Position numbers and translations under genes: made by a program
Assembly (NCBI RefSeq): GCF_001440395.1
Contig: NZ_LLXZ01000097.1
Coordinates: 1-54,024, forward strand
DNA length: 54,024 nucleotides
DNA from: Bradyrhizobium jicamae
GTDB taxonomy: Bacteria; Pseudomonadota; Alphaproteobacteria; Rhizobiales; Xanthobacteraceae
Direction: 5' to 3'
Shown: positions 32,030-40,814 of the stretch, one piece after another
Layout of the letters: each line of letters starts with the position of its first letter
How positions within the stretch are numbered: position 1 is the first letter of the stretch
Notes under the pieces: generated by a model
Told to the model about the DNA's origin: nothing
Databases searched by the model: none
What the model saw: only the letters and a program-made list of their open reading frames with translations

Positions 32030-32683
32030 CTACTGGCTCGCCCACACGATGCGCGCAATCCAGGCGACGTCGTCAGCGTCAAGCGTGCGGTCGGCCTGTG
32101 CGGGGTTAAGCGACTGCAGTTCCAGCGTCTTCGTCGTCCGCCGCTTCAGTTCCTTGACCAGCACTTCGCCGCCTGAGGTCTTGAGCACCACGCGATCGCC
32201 GCGCCGGATCGGCGTGCCCGGCGACACCACGATGATGTCGCCGTCGCGATAGGTCGGCCTCATCGAATCGCCGGAGATTTCCAGCGCGTAGGCGTGCTCG
32301 TCGCTGGCCGAGGGCAGCGCTGCCTCGCCCCAGCTTTTGCCGGCGGGAAAGCCGCTCTCGTCGAAATGGCCGCTGCTGCCGGCTTGGGCGAGTGCGAGTA
32401 GCGGCACCGATTGCAGGCTGCGCGCGCCGTCGCCGATCAACTGCACGAAAGTGTCGATCGACGCATTGGTCGCCGCCAGCGCCTTGGAAAGCGATTCGGT
32501 CGAAGGCCAGCGCTCGCGCCCGTCGGGGGTGATGCGCTTGGATTTGTTGAACGTGGTGGGGTCGAGGCCGGCGCGCCTGGCCAACCCCGAGGGCGACATG
32601 CCGGCGCGTTCCGCCAGCCGGTCGAGCGCAGTCCAGACCTGGCTATGGGTCAGAAGCCGTTGCGCCTTGGCGTGCCTGGCCAT
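32030..32683 (-). CDS. LexA-like S24 self-cleaving repressor with N-terminal HTH
   Basis: 217 residues from ATG 32683, with AAGGA eight bases upstream. The N-terminus (15-80) is a helix-turn-helix of the phage repressor type (S-P-S-G-L-A-R-R-A-G-L-D-P-T-T-F). The C-terminus is peptidase S24. Ser140 in S-G-D-S-M and Lys177 in V-L-V-K-E-L are 37 residues apart, as in LexA (Ser119/Lys156). The likely cleavage bond is Ala101-Gly102 in A-Q-A-G-S-S. These are the three elements needed for RecA-stimulated self-cleavage. The following DNA glycosylase gene starts 13 bases past its stop. No phage genes are nearby. Confidence 0.88.
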   Translation of the reverse strand: MARHAKAQRLLTHSQVWTALDRLAERAGMSPSGLARRAGLDPTTFNKSKRITPDGRERWPSTESLSKALAATNASIDTFVQLIGDGARSLQSVPLLALAQAGSSGHFDESGFPAGKSWGEAALPSASDEHAYALEISGDSMRPTYRDGDIIVVSPGTPIRRGDRVVLKTSGGEVLVKELKRRTTKTLELQSLNPAQADRTLDADDVAWIARIVWASQ

Positions 32684-32867
32684 CGGAAATCCTTGAAGCG
32701 GTCTAGGAATTATTGCCTGATCCGGCCGCTTTGCGCAATCTTCGCGCGCTGCCTGCAGCGGCAGCGCTTGAGTTGGCGGCCTGCCGCCTTTACGGTCGGC
32801 CGCCAACCCGGCCATTTCCGGGAAATCCCAAGAGACTCAACGACAAGCAGGGGAAGCCCGGAAAGCC

Positions 32868-33212
32868 GTGCCCACGATCTATAAAATCACTCCCGCCTCG
32901 GCCTGGCGCGAGGCCGAGCGGCAGGGCGTCTACCGGGGCAGCGCGGACGACCTGCGCGACGGATACATTCATTTCTCGACCGCCGCCCAGGTCGCCGAGA
33001 CAGCGCGAAAGCATTATTTCGGCCAGACCGGGCTGTTCCTGGTCGCGATCGACGCCGACGCGCTGGGCGACGCGCTGCGCTGGGAGCCTTCGCGCAACGA
33101 CGAACTGTTCCCGCATCTTTATGGCGAGCTCGACCTCGGCGCAGTGACCGCCATCCTCGACATGCGCGCGCGGTCCGACGGCAGTCACGATATTCCGGAG
33201 CTTACGCCGTGA
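32868..33212 (+). CDS. DUF952 domain-containing protein
   Basis: 114 residues from GTG 32868, after GGAAAG. The DUF952 pattern is clear: IYKITPASAWREAERQGVY, DGYIHFSTAAQVAETARKH, L-F-L-V-A-I-D-A-D-A-L and E-L-F-P-H-L-Y-G-E-L-D-L. The family is found in diverse bacteria, usually in one copy, and has no established role; the conserved His and Tyr suggest an enzyme of ADP-ribosyltransferase-like shape, but this is uncertain. Its stop overlaps the start of pyrD (GTGA), so the two are translationally coupled. Confidence 0.85.
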   Translation: MPTIYKITPASAWREAERQGVYRGSADDLRDGYIHFSTAAQVAETARKHYFGQTGLFLVAIDADALGDALRWEPSRNDELFPHLYGELDLGAVTAILDMRARSDGSHDIPELTP

Positions 33213-34306
33213 TCCGCGCCTTTGATGCCTTTTCGCTGCCGCTCTTGCGCTGGTTCGATCCGGAGGACGCCCATCGCATGGCGATCCACGGCCTGCGGCT
33301 GCTGCCGCCGGTCAAGCCGCGCGCGGACGATTCGAAGCTGGCGGTGCGCGCCTTCGGCCTGAATTTTCCCAACCCGATCGGCATGGCGGCGGGCTTCGAC
33401 AAGAGCGCGGAGGCGCCCGACGGGCTGTTGCGGCTCGGCTTCGGCTTTGTCGAGATCGGCACCGTGACGCCGAAGCCGCAGGGCGGCAATCCGCGGCCGC
33501 GTCTGTTTCGCCTCGAGCGGGATGAGGCCGTGATCAACCGCATGGGCTTCAACAATGACGGCGCTGAAGTCGCACTGCGGCGCCTCGCGGCGCGCGCCCA
33601 TCATGGCGGCATCGTCGGCGTCAATGTCGGGGCCAACAAGGATTCGTCCGACCGGATCGCCGATTACGTCAAGCTGATCGAGACCTTCGCGCCGGTCGCG
33701 AGCTATTTCACCGTCAACGTCTCCTCGCCGAACACGCCGGGCCTGCGCAATTTGCAGCAATCGGCTGCGCTGGACGAACTGCTGGCCAAGGTGATCGATG
33801 CGCGCGAACGGGTGCGGAAGAACGCCGGGGATTCCCCTGTGCTGCTCAAGATCGCGCCGGATCTGAGCCTGACCGAGCTCGACGATGTCGTGCACATCGC
33901 GCGCTCGCGCGGCATCGACGGCATGATCGTCGGCAACACCACGCTGGCGCGGCCCTCGACCTTGCGCGAACAGGCGCGGGCGAGCGAGCAGGGTGGCTTG
34001 TCCGGCCGGCCGCTGTTTCGATTGTCGACCCGCATGGTGGCGGAGACCTATGTCCGAACCGAAGGCGCGTTCCCGCTGATCGGCGTCGGCGGCATCGATA
34101 GCGGCGGCGCGGCGCTGACGAAGATCCGTGCGGGCGCCAGCCTGATCCAGCTCTATTCATCGCTGGTCTACAAGGGGCTGGGGCTGGTCGACGACATCAA
34201 GAACGATCTCGCGTCCACCTTGCTGCGCACGGGGCGCGACTCGCTGTCGGAGATCGTCGGCGCCGATGCCGCGACGATCACGGCGGAGGAATGGCCGGTG
34301 AGGTAG
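33209..34306 (+). CDS. pyrD: Dihydroorotate dehydrogenase (quinone), class 2
   Basis: 365 residues, the normal class 2 length, starting at GTG 33209, which overlaps the DUF952 stop. It oxidises dihydroorotate to orotate in UMP synthesis, passing electrons to quinone at the inner membrane. Visible are N-P-I-G-M-A-A-G-F-D-K, the FMN-binding E-I-G-T-V-T-P-K-P-Q-G-G-N-P-R-P-R-L-F-R, N-R-M-G-F-N-N-D-G, and V-N-V-S-S-P-N-T-P-G-L-R with the catalytic Ser. The N-terminal helices for quinone access are present (FSLPLLRWFDPEDAH). The class 2 signature G-V-G-G-I and A-G-A-S-L-I-Q-L-Y close the domain. Confidence 0.95.
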   Translation: MIRAFDAFSLPLLRWFDPEDAHRMAIHGLRLLPPVKPRADDSKLAVRAFGLNFPNPIGMAAGFDKSAEAPDGLLRLGFGFVEIGTVTPKPQGGNPRPRLFRLERDEAVINRMGFNNDGAEVALRRLAARAHHGGIVGVNVGANKDSSDRIADYVKLIETFAPVASYFTVNVSSPNTPGLRNLQQSAALDELLAKVIDARERVRKNAGDSPVLLKIAPDLSLTELDDVVHIARSRGIDGMIVGNTTLARPSTLREQARASEQGGLSGRPLFRLSTRMVAETYVRTEGAFPLIGVGGIDSGGAALTKIRAGASLIQLYSSLVYKGLGLVDDIKNDLASTLLRTGRDSLSEIVGADAATITAEEWPVR

Positions 34307-34316
34307 GTGAGGAATC

Positions 34317-34392
34317 GTAGCCCGGATGAGCGCAGCGATATCCGGGACCACTCTGACACCGCCCCGGATGTCGCTTCGCTCATCCGGGCTAC
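34317..34392. repeat. GTAGCCCGGATGAGCG palindromic repeat
   Basis: GTAGCCCGGATGAGCG at the left and CGCTCATCCGGGCTAC at the right are inverted copies. The right end supplies the TAG stop of the MATE gene on the minus strand. Confidence 0.85.
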
Positions 34393-35714
34393 GAACCGAA
34401 CGACTTCCTCAACAATGCCGGATACCGCAGCGCCTCCAGTCCGCCGCGCGCGGCGTAATGCACCAGCAGCGCGCCCCATAGTCCGGCATTGCCGAACGAC
34501 CGCAGCGCGAACCACGCGGTGAGAAAGATCGCGAGCGAAGCTACCATCAGGTTGCGCATGTCGCGCGCCCAGGTGGCGCCGATATAGACGCCGTCAAAGG
34601 CAAAGGCGAATACGCCGAGCAAGGGTGCGAAGATCACGAACGGCAGATAATCGCGTGCGATCCGCCGTACGTCCGTACTTGCGGTCATCGTGTCGATAAG
34701 CCAAGGCCCAAACAACAGGAAACAGGCAGCGACCGCGAGCGCGAAGCCAAAGCCCCACATTACGACGAGCTTCACGGCGCCTGCGAAAGCCGCCTTGTCG
34801 CGGGCGCCGTAGGCGCGGCCGCAGAGCTGCTCGGCTGCGTTGGCGAGGCCGTCGAGGAAGAAGGCGCCGAACAGCAGAAAGTTGTTGAGGACCGCGTTCG
34901 CTGCGAGCGTCGTGTCGCCGGCACGCGCGCCCTGTGCAGTGAAGAACAGAAACGCCGCGATCAGCGACGCGGTGCGGATCATGATGTCGCGATTGACCGA
35001 AAGCATCCGCATCAGCTTGGCCTGATCGAACAGCAACGCCCGTGAAGTCGCGAATTGCCCTTTCGACAGGTGACGCGCGATCACCAGACCGAGCATCAGG
35101 CCCGCGGCCTCCGCGATCAGTGCGGCGATGGCAGCACCGGCAATTCCGAAGTCGAGCGCCAGCACCAGGACGACGGTCCCCGCCACGTTGATGAGGTTGA
35201 TGGCGATCTGCATGCCGAGCGCCATTTTGGCGCGCGCTTGCCCGATCAGCCATCCGAGCACGACATAATTGCCTAGCGCGAGCGGCGCCGACCAGATCCG
35301 GACGGTGAAGTAGGTCTTTGCCGCGCGCGTGACGCCCTCGCTGCCGCCCATGGCGCCCAGCAAGACGGCAGCGAGCGGCATCTGCAGCGCAATCAGCGCT
35401 GCGCCAACCAGCGCCGCGGCCATCAGCCCGCGCAGCAGGATCGCGCGCAATTCCGACGTCTCGCCGGCGCCCAGCGATTGCGCCGTGAAGGCGACCGTGC
35501 CCATGCGCAGGAAGCCGAACAGCCAGAACATGCAGTCGAACAGCACGGACGCCATCGCCACGCCGCCAAGCAACGTGGCGTCACCGAGCCGTCCGATCGC
35601 GGTTGTCGAGACGATGCCGATCAGCGGCGTCGTCAGATTCGCGACCATCGCGGGACCGGCGATGGCAAACACCTGTCTGGTCGTGACCCTGGAAGCCGGA
35701 TTGAGCGAATGCAT
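34389..35714 (-). CDS. MATE family efflux transporter (DinF-like)
   Basis: 441 residues with twelve hydrophobic segments. The DinF subgroup pattern is visible: P-A-M-V-A-N-L-T-T-P-L-I-G-I-V-S-T, G-R-L-G-D-A-T, and the second half starting L-S-V-N-R-D-I-M-I-R-T. A central F-L-F-F-T-A-Q-G-A-R-A-G-D-T-T-L-A-A-N-A-V-L-N-N is typical. It probably exports toxic metabolites or drugs. It starts one base after the MBL gene stop, hence is the last gene of the DUF6460-MBL-MATE operon. Its stop codon is formed by a palindromic repeat. Confidence 0.9.
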   Translation of the reverse strand: MHSLNPASRVTTRQVFAIAGPAMVANLTTPLIGIVSTTAIGRLGDATLLGGVAMASVLFDCMFWLFGFLRMGTVAFTAQSLGAGETSELRAILLRGLMAAALVGAALIALQMPLAAVLLGAMGGSEGVTRAAKTYFTVRIWSAPLALGNYVVLGWLIGQARAKMALGMQIAINLINVAGTVVLVLALDFGIAGAAIAALIAEAAGLMLGLVIARHLSKGQFATSRALLFDQAKLMRMLSVNRDIMIRTASLIAAFLFFTAQGARAGDTTLAANAVLNNFLLFGAFFLDGLANAAEQLCGRAYGARDKAAFAGAVKLVVMWGFGFALAVAACFLLFGPWLIDTMTASTDVRRIARDYLPFVIFAPLLGVFAFAFDGVYIGATWARDMRNLMVASLAIFLTAWFALRSFGNAGLWGALLVHYAARGGLEALRYPALLRKSFGS

Positions 35715-35715
35715 C

Positions 35716-36450
35716 CTAGAGCTCGATCACCATGCCATCTTCGGCAGTGGTGTAGGGCAGTTCGCTCACCCGTCCGAGCATATCATCGCTCATATGCGTC
35801 AGCACCAGCCGCCTGGCGTTGATCTCGCCAAGATGCGCTTCCAGCGTCTTCAGGCTGAGATGATTCCTGACGATCTTGTCGTAATAGTAAGCTTCCGCAA
35901 CGAACAGGTCGGCGCCGCGCGCCGCCGGGATCAGCGCGTCAGTCCATTCGGTGTCGGCGCTGTAGGTGATGACGCGGCCTTCGGCCTCGACGCGATAGGC
36001 CAGGAACGGCCCGCCGGATTCGCCATGGACGACGGGATAGGGCGTCACCTTGATCTCGCCGAATGTGCGGCTCTGCTCTGGCTCGAGGGCGACGACCGAC
36101 AGATCGAAACGCTGTCTGGTCTTCGATGAATGCTCGAACAGCGCTTCCATCAGGTTGGCAAGCTTGGTCTCGATCCCCTGCGGGCCCGCGATCACCAGCG
36201 GGCGCGAGCGCCGCGTGAACTGCGCGTCCAGCAGCAGGAACGGCAGGCCGCCAAAATGATCGCCGTGGAAATGCGTGATCAGGATCAGGTCGATGGCGTC
36301 GCGGACGATGCCGAGGCGTTTCAGCGCCGGCAGCGAGGAGGCGCCGCAATCGATCAGGAAATTGATGCTGCTCCCGGTGATGTGGAAGCAGGTGTTGAAC
36401 CTGCCTCCCGAGCCAAGCGCATCGCCGCAGCCGACAAATCGCAATTGCAT
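35716..36450 (-). CDS. MBL fold metallo-hydrolase (RNase Z/phosphodiesterase-like)
   Basis: 244 residues. The metal motif T-H-F-H-G-D-H-F-G-G (about 59-68) and later residues (P-V-V-H-G, Y-S-A-D-T-E, T-H-M-S) give the metallo-beta-lactamase ligand set. The start M-Q-L-R-F-V-G-C-G-D-A-L-G-S-G-G-R resembles tRNase Z and ElaC-like phosphodiesterases. It lacks the long flexible arm of true RNase Z. It is probably a cyclic or other phosphodiesterase in the cytoplasm. It is the middle gene of an operon with DUF6460 upstream and MATE downstream. Confidence 0.87.
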   Translation of the reverse strand: MQLRFVGCGDALGSGGRFNTCFHITGSSINFLIDCGASSLPALKRLGIVRDAIDLILITHFHGDHFGGLPFLLLDAQFTRRSRPLVIAGPQGIETKLANLMEALFEHSSKTRQRFDLSVVALEPEQSRTFGEIKVTPYPVVHGESGGPFLAYRVEAEGRVITYSADTEWTDALIPAARGADLFVAEAYYYDKIVRNHLSLKTLEAHLGEINARRLVLTHMSDDMLGRVSELPYTTAEDGMVIEL

Positions 36451-36475
36451 CGGCCGTTCACCGCCTGTTGAGGGA

Positions 36476-36778
36476 TTATCGCCCGCGTGAGTTGCCGAAC
36501 AGCCGCGACAACAGCCAGATCGGAATCACGAGCACGGCGCCAAGCAGGAAGTAGCGCCACAGCCAGTTGACCGCGTCGAAGCCGAGATCCCACAGCCGCC
36601 GGAACAAGGTCTGGATGCTGTGCAGGATATTCCAGGGATCGAAGCCGATGGCGGCAAGCACCACGCCGACCAGGATCGACAGCAGGATCAGCCGGAACGC
36701 CACCGACAGCGGCGAGCCGCCGAGGAAGCGGTACAGGCCGTCATTGCCGGCCGGCAGGTCTCTGATGTCGTTGGGCAT
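36476..36778 (-). CDS. DUF6460 small membrane protein
   Basis: 100 residues from ATG 36778, after GAGGAGAG. Two membrane helices are seen (about 30-50 and 75-95), and the pattern F-L-G-G-S-P-L-S-V-A-F-R-L-I-L-L-S-I-L-V-G-V-V-L-A matches the alphaproteobacterial DUF6460 proteins, sometimes called integrase-associated in databases. Between the helices is D-P-W-N-I-L-H-S-I-Q-T-L. Function is unknown. It is 25 bases upstream of the MBL gene and probably cotranscribed. Confidence 0.75.
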   Translation of the reverse strand: MPNDIRDLPAGNDGLYRFLGGSPLSVAFRLILLSILVGVVLAAIGFDPWNILHSIQTLFRRLWDLGFDAVNWLWRYFLLGAVLVIPIWLLSRLFGNSRGR

Positions 36779-36884
36779 CGGTCTCTCCTCGCGCGTCGCG
36801 CGCATTATACGGCACGGCGGGGCACATGGGGAACCCGCTTGTGCCAGTCCAATGGTCGCCATGCGCCTTTGGTAGCTATTTTTT

Positions 36885-36937
36885 TTACGCGTTTTCTTTA
36901 CGCGAACCGGTCCCCACTTCGCTTGAAAACGCTTTGG
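36885..36937. repeat. AAGCGTTTTCAAGCGAAGTGG-type repeat
   Basis: The minus strand contains AAAGCGTTTTCAAGCGAAG followed by GGTTCGCGT and an A-rich end, a dispersed element seen in Rhizobiales. It follows the ligase stop. The forward strand has an eight-T run (36890-36897 area). Confidence 0.6.
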
Positions 36938-38590
36938 CTAATTTGCCGCCACGTCCTTCAGCATCCGCTCCAGCGTCTCCAGCCGGTCGGCCTCGCGCGG
37001 CGGCTTGTCCCAGCGCAGCCGGCTGATGCGCGGAAACCGCATGGCGACGCCGGATTTGTGCCGCGGCGAGCGTGCCAGCCCCTCGAAGGCGACTTCCAGC
37101 ACCAGGCCCTGGTCCGGCTCATGCACGACATGGCGCACGGGTCCGAATTTTTCTGTCGTGTTACGGCGGACGAAGCGGTCAATCTGCAGCAGCTCTTCGT
37201 CGGTGAAGCCGAAATAGGCTTTGCCGACCGGAACCAGTTGCTCGCCATCCTCGCTTTTGGTCCAGACGCCGAATGTGTAGTCCGAATAATAGGATGAGCG
37301 CTTGCCGTGGCCGCGCTGCGCATACATCAGCACGGCGTCGATGATGTGCGGGTCGCGCTTCCACTTCCACCACTGCCCCTTGGGGCGGCCCGGCAGATAG
37401 GGCGCGTCGCGCCGCTTCAGCATCACGCCTTCGACCGCCTCGGTATCCTCACCCGCGCCGGCGCTGGCGGGATCGGCGCGCGCCGCCATCAGCGCCTCCC
37501 AACTGTCGAAGTCAACCGTCGGCGACAAATCGATGCGCGGGTCGTCGAGCTTCCTGATGAAGGTCTCGAGATGCGCGCGGCGCTCGGCGAATGGCAATTC
37601 GCGCAGGTCGTTTTCGTCATCGCCGAGCAAATCATAAGCGCGCAGGTGGATCGGAAAATCTTTCATCAGCTTCGGCGAGACAACTTTTCGGTTCAGCCGC
37701 TGCTGCAGCACATTGAACGTCTGTACGCGGCCCTCGCGCAGCACCAACAGCTCGCCATCTATGGCGCCGGGCAGGCGCAGCGATGGCGCGAGGTCAGGAA
37801 AGCTTTTCGTGATGTCCTCGCCGGTGCGCGAATAGAGCCGCGCCTGCATCTGCCCGCGCTCGTCGCGGCCGGCGACCGCCTGCACGCGGATGCCGTCCCA
37901 TTTCCATTCCGCGATGAAATCGGCGGGATCGAGACTGGCAAAATCCGAATCCTCGATCGCGTGTGCCAGCATCACGGGCCGGAACGGCGCGGGATCGCGG
38001 TTGACCGGCTTGTCGCCGCGGCCTTCCAGCCAGGCGAACAGGTCGAGATAGGGCGGGGCGAGCCCGGGCCAGATCAGTTCGATCTCATGCGGATCCTTGT
38101 CGCCCAGCGCAGCAGCGGCGGTTTTCGCCAGCCGTGCCGAAATCCCGATGCGCATCGCGCCGGTAACGAGTTTCAACAGCGCCCATCGGCCGGTCTCGTC
38201 GAGCTCGTCGAGCCAGCGCGCGAGCTGTTTTGGAAGATCGGTCTTGCCGAGGGTGCGAAGGGTGACAACGACCTCGGAGAGGCTGGGAGGAGGCGGGTTG
38301 TTGTGGCCGGCGAGTACGGCCTTGGGCCACATCAGCGCAACCGTCTCCGATAAATCCCCGACATAGTCATATGACAAGCCGAACAGCACCGGATCGGCGC
38401 GGTCCATGATCAGGTCGCGGATCAGCCCCGGCTTGGCGTGCTTGAACGACAGCGCGCCGGTCAGCGCCGCCAGCGCGTAACCGCGGTCGGGATCGGGCGT
38501 GTCGCGGAAATAAGCCGTGATCAGCCGCAGCTTGTTGTTGCGGCCCGGCTCATAGGCCAGACGATCCAGCAGTTCGGCGAAACGGTTCAT
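36938..38590 (-). CDS. ATP-dependent DNA ligase of the Lhr/Exo repair set
   Basis: 550 residues, the size of the repair-type bacterial ATP ligases. Residues 1-200 form an N-terminal DNA-binding helical domain. The adenylation motif is A-E-W-K-W-D-G-I-R-V with AMP-accepting Lys230. Later motifs are Y-S-R-T-G-E-D, A-I-D-G-E-L-L-V, E-G-V-M-L-K-R, and W-W-K-W-K-R. The C-terminal OB domain follows. It starts within the stop of the exonuclease gene (ATGA), so both are coupled. This family is known as part of a four-gene nucleic acid repair cluster in bacteria. Confidence 0.93.
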   Translation of the reverse strand: MNRFAELLDRLAYEPGRNNKLRLITAYFRDTPDPDRGYALAALTGALSFKHAKPGLIRDLIMDRADPVLFGLSYDYVGDLSETVALMWPKAVLAGHNNPPPPSLSEVVVTLRTLGKTDLPKQLARWLDELDETGRWALLKLVTGAMRIGISARLAKTAAAALGDKDPHEIELIWPGLAPPYLDLFAWLEGRGDKPVNRDPAPFRPVMLAHAIEDSDFASLDPADFIAEWKWDGIRVQAVAGRDERGQMQARLYSRTGEDITKSFPDLAPSLRLPGAIDGELLVLREGRVQTFNVLQQRLNRKVVSPKLMKDFPIHLRAYDLLGDDENDLRELPFAERRAHLETFIRKLDDPRIDLSPTVDFDSWEALMAARADPASAGAGEDTEAVEGVMLKRRDAPYLPGRPKGQWWKWKRDPHIIDAVLMYAQRGHGKRSSYYSDYTFGVWTKSEDGEQLVPVGKAYFGFTDEELLQIDRFVRRNTTEKFGPVRHVVHEPDQGLVLEVAFEGLARSPRHKSGVAMRFPRISRLRWDKPPREADRLETLERMLKDVAAN

Positions 38591-39633
38591 CCCTCAGCCT
38601 CGTCGGCCGCGACCGCTTCGCTCTCCTCCTCGTCGCCATAGCCGACGAGATCGAGCGGCCGCGCGGCGAGGCCGCGCGACTTGCACCAATGCACCAGCGC
38701 GTCTTCCTGGCCATGCGTGACCCAGACCTCGCCGGCGCCGGTGGCTGCGATGGTCGCGGTCAGCCCGTCCCAGTCGGCATGGTCTGAAATCACAAGCGGC
38801 AATTCGATGCCGCGCTGCCGGGCGCGTGCCCGCACCCGCATCCAACCCGAGGCAAACGCCGTGACCGGATCGGGGAAACGTCTGGTCCAGATGTCTGAGG
38901 TCGCCTGTGGCGGCGCCAGCGCGATGGTGCCGGCGAGATCGGCCTTCTTCACGCCCTTCACAGGGCGCAGTTCGCCGAGCGCAACGCCGCGGCTTTGATA
39001 ATAATGTGTGATCTCCTCCATCGCGCCATGCAGATAGATCGGCGCATCGTAACCTTGCTCGCGCAATAGCGCGATCACGCGCTGCGCCTTGCCGAGCGAA
39101 TAGGCGCCGACCAGATGCGCGCGCTCCGGAAACAGCGTCACCGACGCCAGCAATTTCTTCACCTCGTCCGCCGCATCGCCGTGGCGAAACACCGGCAGAC
39201 CGAACGTCGCCTCGGTGATGAAGACGTCGCAGGGCACCACTTCGAAGGGCGTACAGGTCGGGTCGGTGGCGTCCTTGTAGTCGCCGGAGGCGACGATGCA
39301 GAGGCCGTTGCAACTCACAGCAATCTGCGCCGAGCCCAGCACATGGCCGGCGGGATGGAATTTGACCTTGACGTCGCCGAGCCGGATTTCCTCGCCGTAG
39401 CGAATGGCTTGCGTCGAACGCGCAAAATTGTCGCCATAGCGCAGTCGCATCATATCGAGCGTTTCCTGCGTGGCGAGCACCGCGCCGTGGCCGGGCCGGG
39501 CGTGATCGGAATGGCCGTGGGTAATCACGGCACGTTCGACCGGCCGGACCGGATCGATGTGGAAGCCACCTGGCTTGCAGCACAGGCCGGCAGCAACTGG
39601 CAGCAGGATGTCATGCGGACGCATGCCAGACAT
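38587..39633 (-). CDS. Ligase-associated MBL DNA exonuclease
   Basis: About 348 residues from ATG 39633. The metal site T-H-G-H-S-D-H-A-R-P-G-H is near residue 42, with later H-P-A-G-H-V-L-G-S-A-Q and S-D-H-A-D-W. This is the beta-CASP-like metallo-beta-lactamase nuclease of the Lig/Lhr cluster, known in Pseudomonas putida as a Mn-dependent exonuclease. The frame is open to 39951, and ATG 39666 also exists, but that lies inside a palindromic repeat and is less likely. Its stop overlaps the ligase start. Confidence 0.9.
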   Translation of the reverse strand: MSGMRPHDILLPVAAGLCCKPGGFHIDPVRPVERAVITHGHSDHARPGHGAVLATQETLDMMRLRYGDNFARSTQAIRYGEEIRLGDVKVKFHPAGHVLGSAQIAVSCNGLCIVASGDYKDATDPTCTPFEVVPCDVFITEATFGLPVFRHGDAADEVKKLLASVTLFPERAHLVGAYSLGKAQRVIALLREQGYDAPIYLHGAMEEITHYYQSRGVALGELRPVKGVKKADLAGTIALAPPQATSDIWTRRFPDPVTAFASGWMRVRARARQRGIELPLVISDHADWDGLTATIAATGAGEVWVTHGQEDALVHWCKSRGLAARPLDLVGYGDEEESEAVAADEAEG

Positions 39634-39661
39634 ATAGGTGCTTTGGCCGCGATGTTTAGCC

Positions 39662-39770
39662 GTCATGTGCGGGCTTGACCCGCGCAGCCATCTTCGCAGA
39701 GAGTCCTTGCTTTGATGGCTTGCCAGGTCATCCCCGATCAAGTCGGGGACAAGCGCCCGGCAATGACAGA
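39662..39770. repeat. GTCATGTGCGGGCTTGACCCGCGCA-type repeat
   Basis: The left part holds GCGGGCTTGACCCGC; the right part holds GTCATCCCCGATCAAGTCGGGGACAAG and GCCCGGCAATGAC, each with short inverted arms. It is a dispersed, composite element between the exonuclease and methyltransferase genes. Confidence 0.55.
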
Positions 39771-39781
39771 TTTCGGAACCC

Positions 39782-40708
39782 ATGCCCGCCCGCCTGTTTC
39801 TCTCTTCCGGCGATCTGATGGCCGACCGCCGGTTCGAATTCGCGCGCGACCTGCAATTGAAGGGCGACCTGCCTGCCGCGGCCGATCTTCTGTTGCAGGC
39901 GATCGAACTGGCGCCGGAATTCACCTCCGCCTGGTTCACGCTCGGCGGCATCCGCGAAGAACTCGGCGAGCATGAGGCGGCGGTCTCGGCGTTTCAAAAG
40001 GCCCAGGCCAGCGATCCCGGCGATCGTCACGGCGCCGCGCTTCGGTTGATGCGGCTCGGCGCCGCGCCATTGGCCGGGATGTCGCAGGCCTATGTGCAAA
40101 CCCTGTTCGATCAATATGCGCCGCGCTTCGAATCCTCTCTGGTCGGCGACCTCGGCTATCGCGGCCCGGCGCTGTTGTTCAAGGCGGTGCTGTCGGTGCG
40201 ATCGACCGCACGCAAGCCGGCGTTCTTCAAGCGTGCGATCGATCTCGGCTGCGGCACCGGGCTTGCAGCGTCGGCCTTCGCCAGGAATGCCGATCATTTC
40301 ATCGGCGTCGATCTGTCGCCGCGCATGATCGAGCGGGCGCGCGCCACCGGCCACTACGCCGAGCTTGAAGTGGCCGACATGCTGCAGGGTTTGCGCGCGA
40401 GGCTGGATGCCAGTGCCGATCTCATTCTCGCGGCGGATGCCATGGTGTATGTCGCCGATCTCGCGCCGGTTCTCGCGGAGGCCGCGCGCGTGCTTGCACC
40501 GGGTGGCCTGCTCGCCTTCACCGCCGAAACCCATGACGGCGAAGGCGTCGTCATCGGCCAAGGGCTGCGCTATGCCCATGCCGCCGCCTACACGCGCGCC
40601 GCAGTGGAGAGTTCCGGCCTGAAATTGTCGCTGCTGGAAGATCGCTCCGCCCGCAACGAGGACAACACTCCCGTACCGGGCCTGGTCGCCGTCGCCGCTA
40701 AAACTTGA
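39782..40708 (+). CDS. TPR-containing SAM-dependent methyltransferase
   Basis: 308 residues. Residues 15-85 contain two TPR-like helical pairs (ADLLLQAIELAPEFTSAWF, LGEHEAAVSAFQKAQASDP). Residues 130-300 are a class I methyltransferase: A-I-D-L-G-C-G-T-G-L, F-I-G-V-D-L-S, and D-L-I-L-A-A-D-A-M-V-Y. The linker A-Y-V-Q-T-L-F-D-Q-Y-A-P-R-F-E-S-S-L is common in this TPR-methyltransferase family. The substrate is unknown. It lies between the two halves of the DNA repair set and has no obvious link to them. Confidence 0.85.
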   Translation: MPARLFLSSGDLMADRRFEFARDLQLKGDLPAAADLLLQAIELAPEFTSAWFTLGGIREELGEHEAAVSAFQKAQASDPGDRHGAALRLMRLGAAPLAGMSQAYVQTLFDQYAPRFESSLVGDLGYRGPALLFKAVLSVRSTARKPAFFKRAIDLGCGTGLAASAFARNADHFIGVDLSPRMIERARATGHYAELEVADMLQGLRARLDASADLILAADAMVYVADLAPVLAEAARVLAPGGLLAFTAETHDGEGVVIGQGLRYAHAAAYTRAAVESSGLKLSLLEDRSARNEDNTPVPGLVAVAAKT

Positions 40709-40814
40709 GTCTAGACGCTACGCGCTCGCCGAATGGCGGCATTGCGTGCGGCATGTCAGCTATTGCCACTGACGCCGGAATGCCGGATCAAGACTCCCAT
40801 AAGGGAGAACAACA

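Noticed and set aside
32030..32683. Prophage repressor
   Set aside because: The S24 repressor looks phage-like, but no integrase, structural or replication genes lie within 20 kb on either side; it is paired with a DNA glycosylase gene instead.
34389..35714. Frameshift in the DinF-like MATE gene
   Set aside because: The shorter plus and minus frames are shadows; the 441-residue frame is continuous across all twelve helices.
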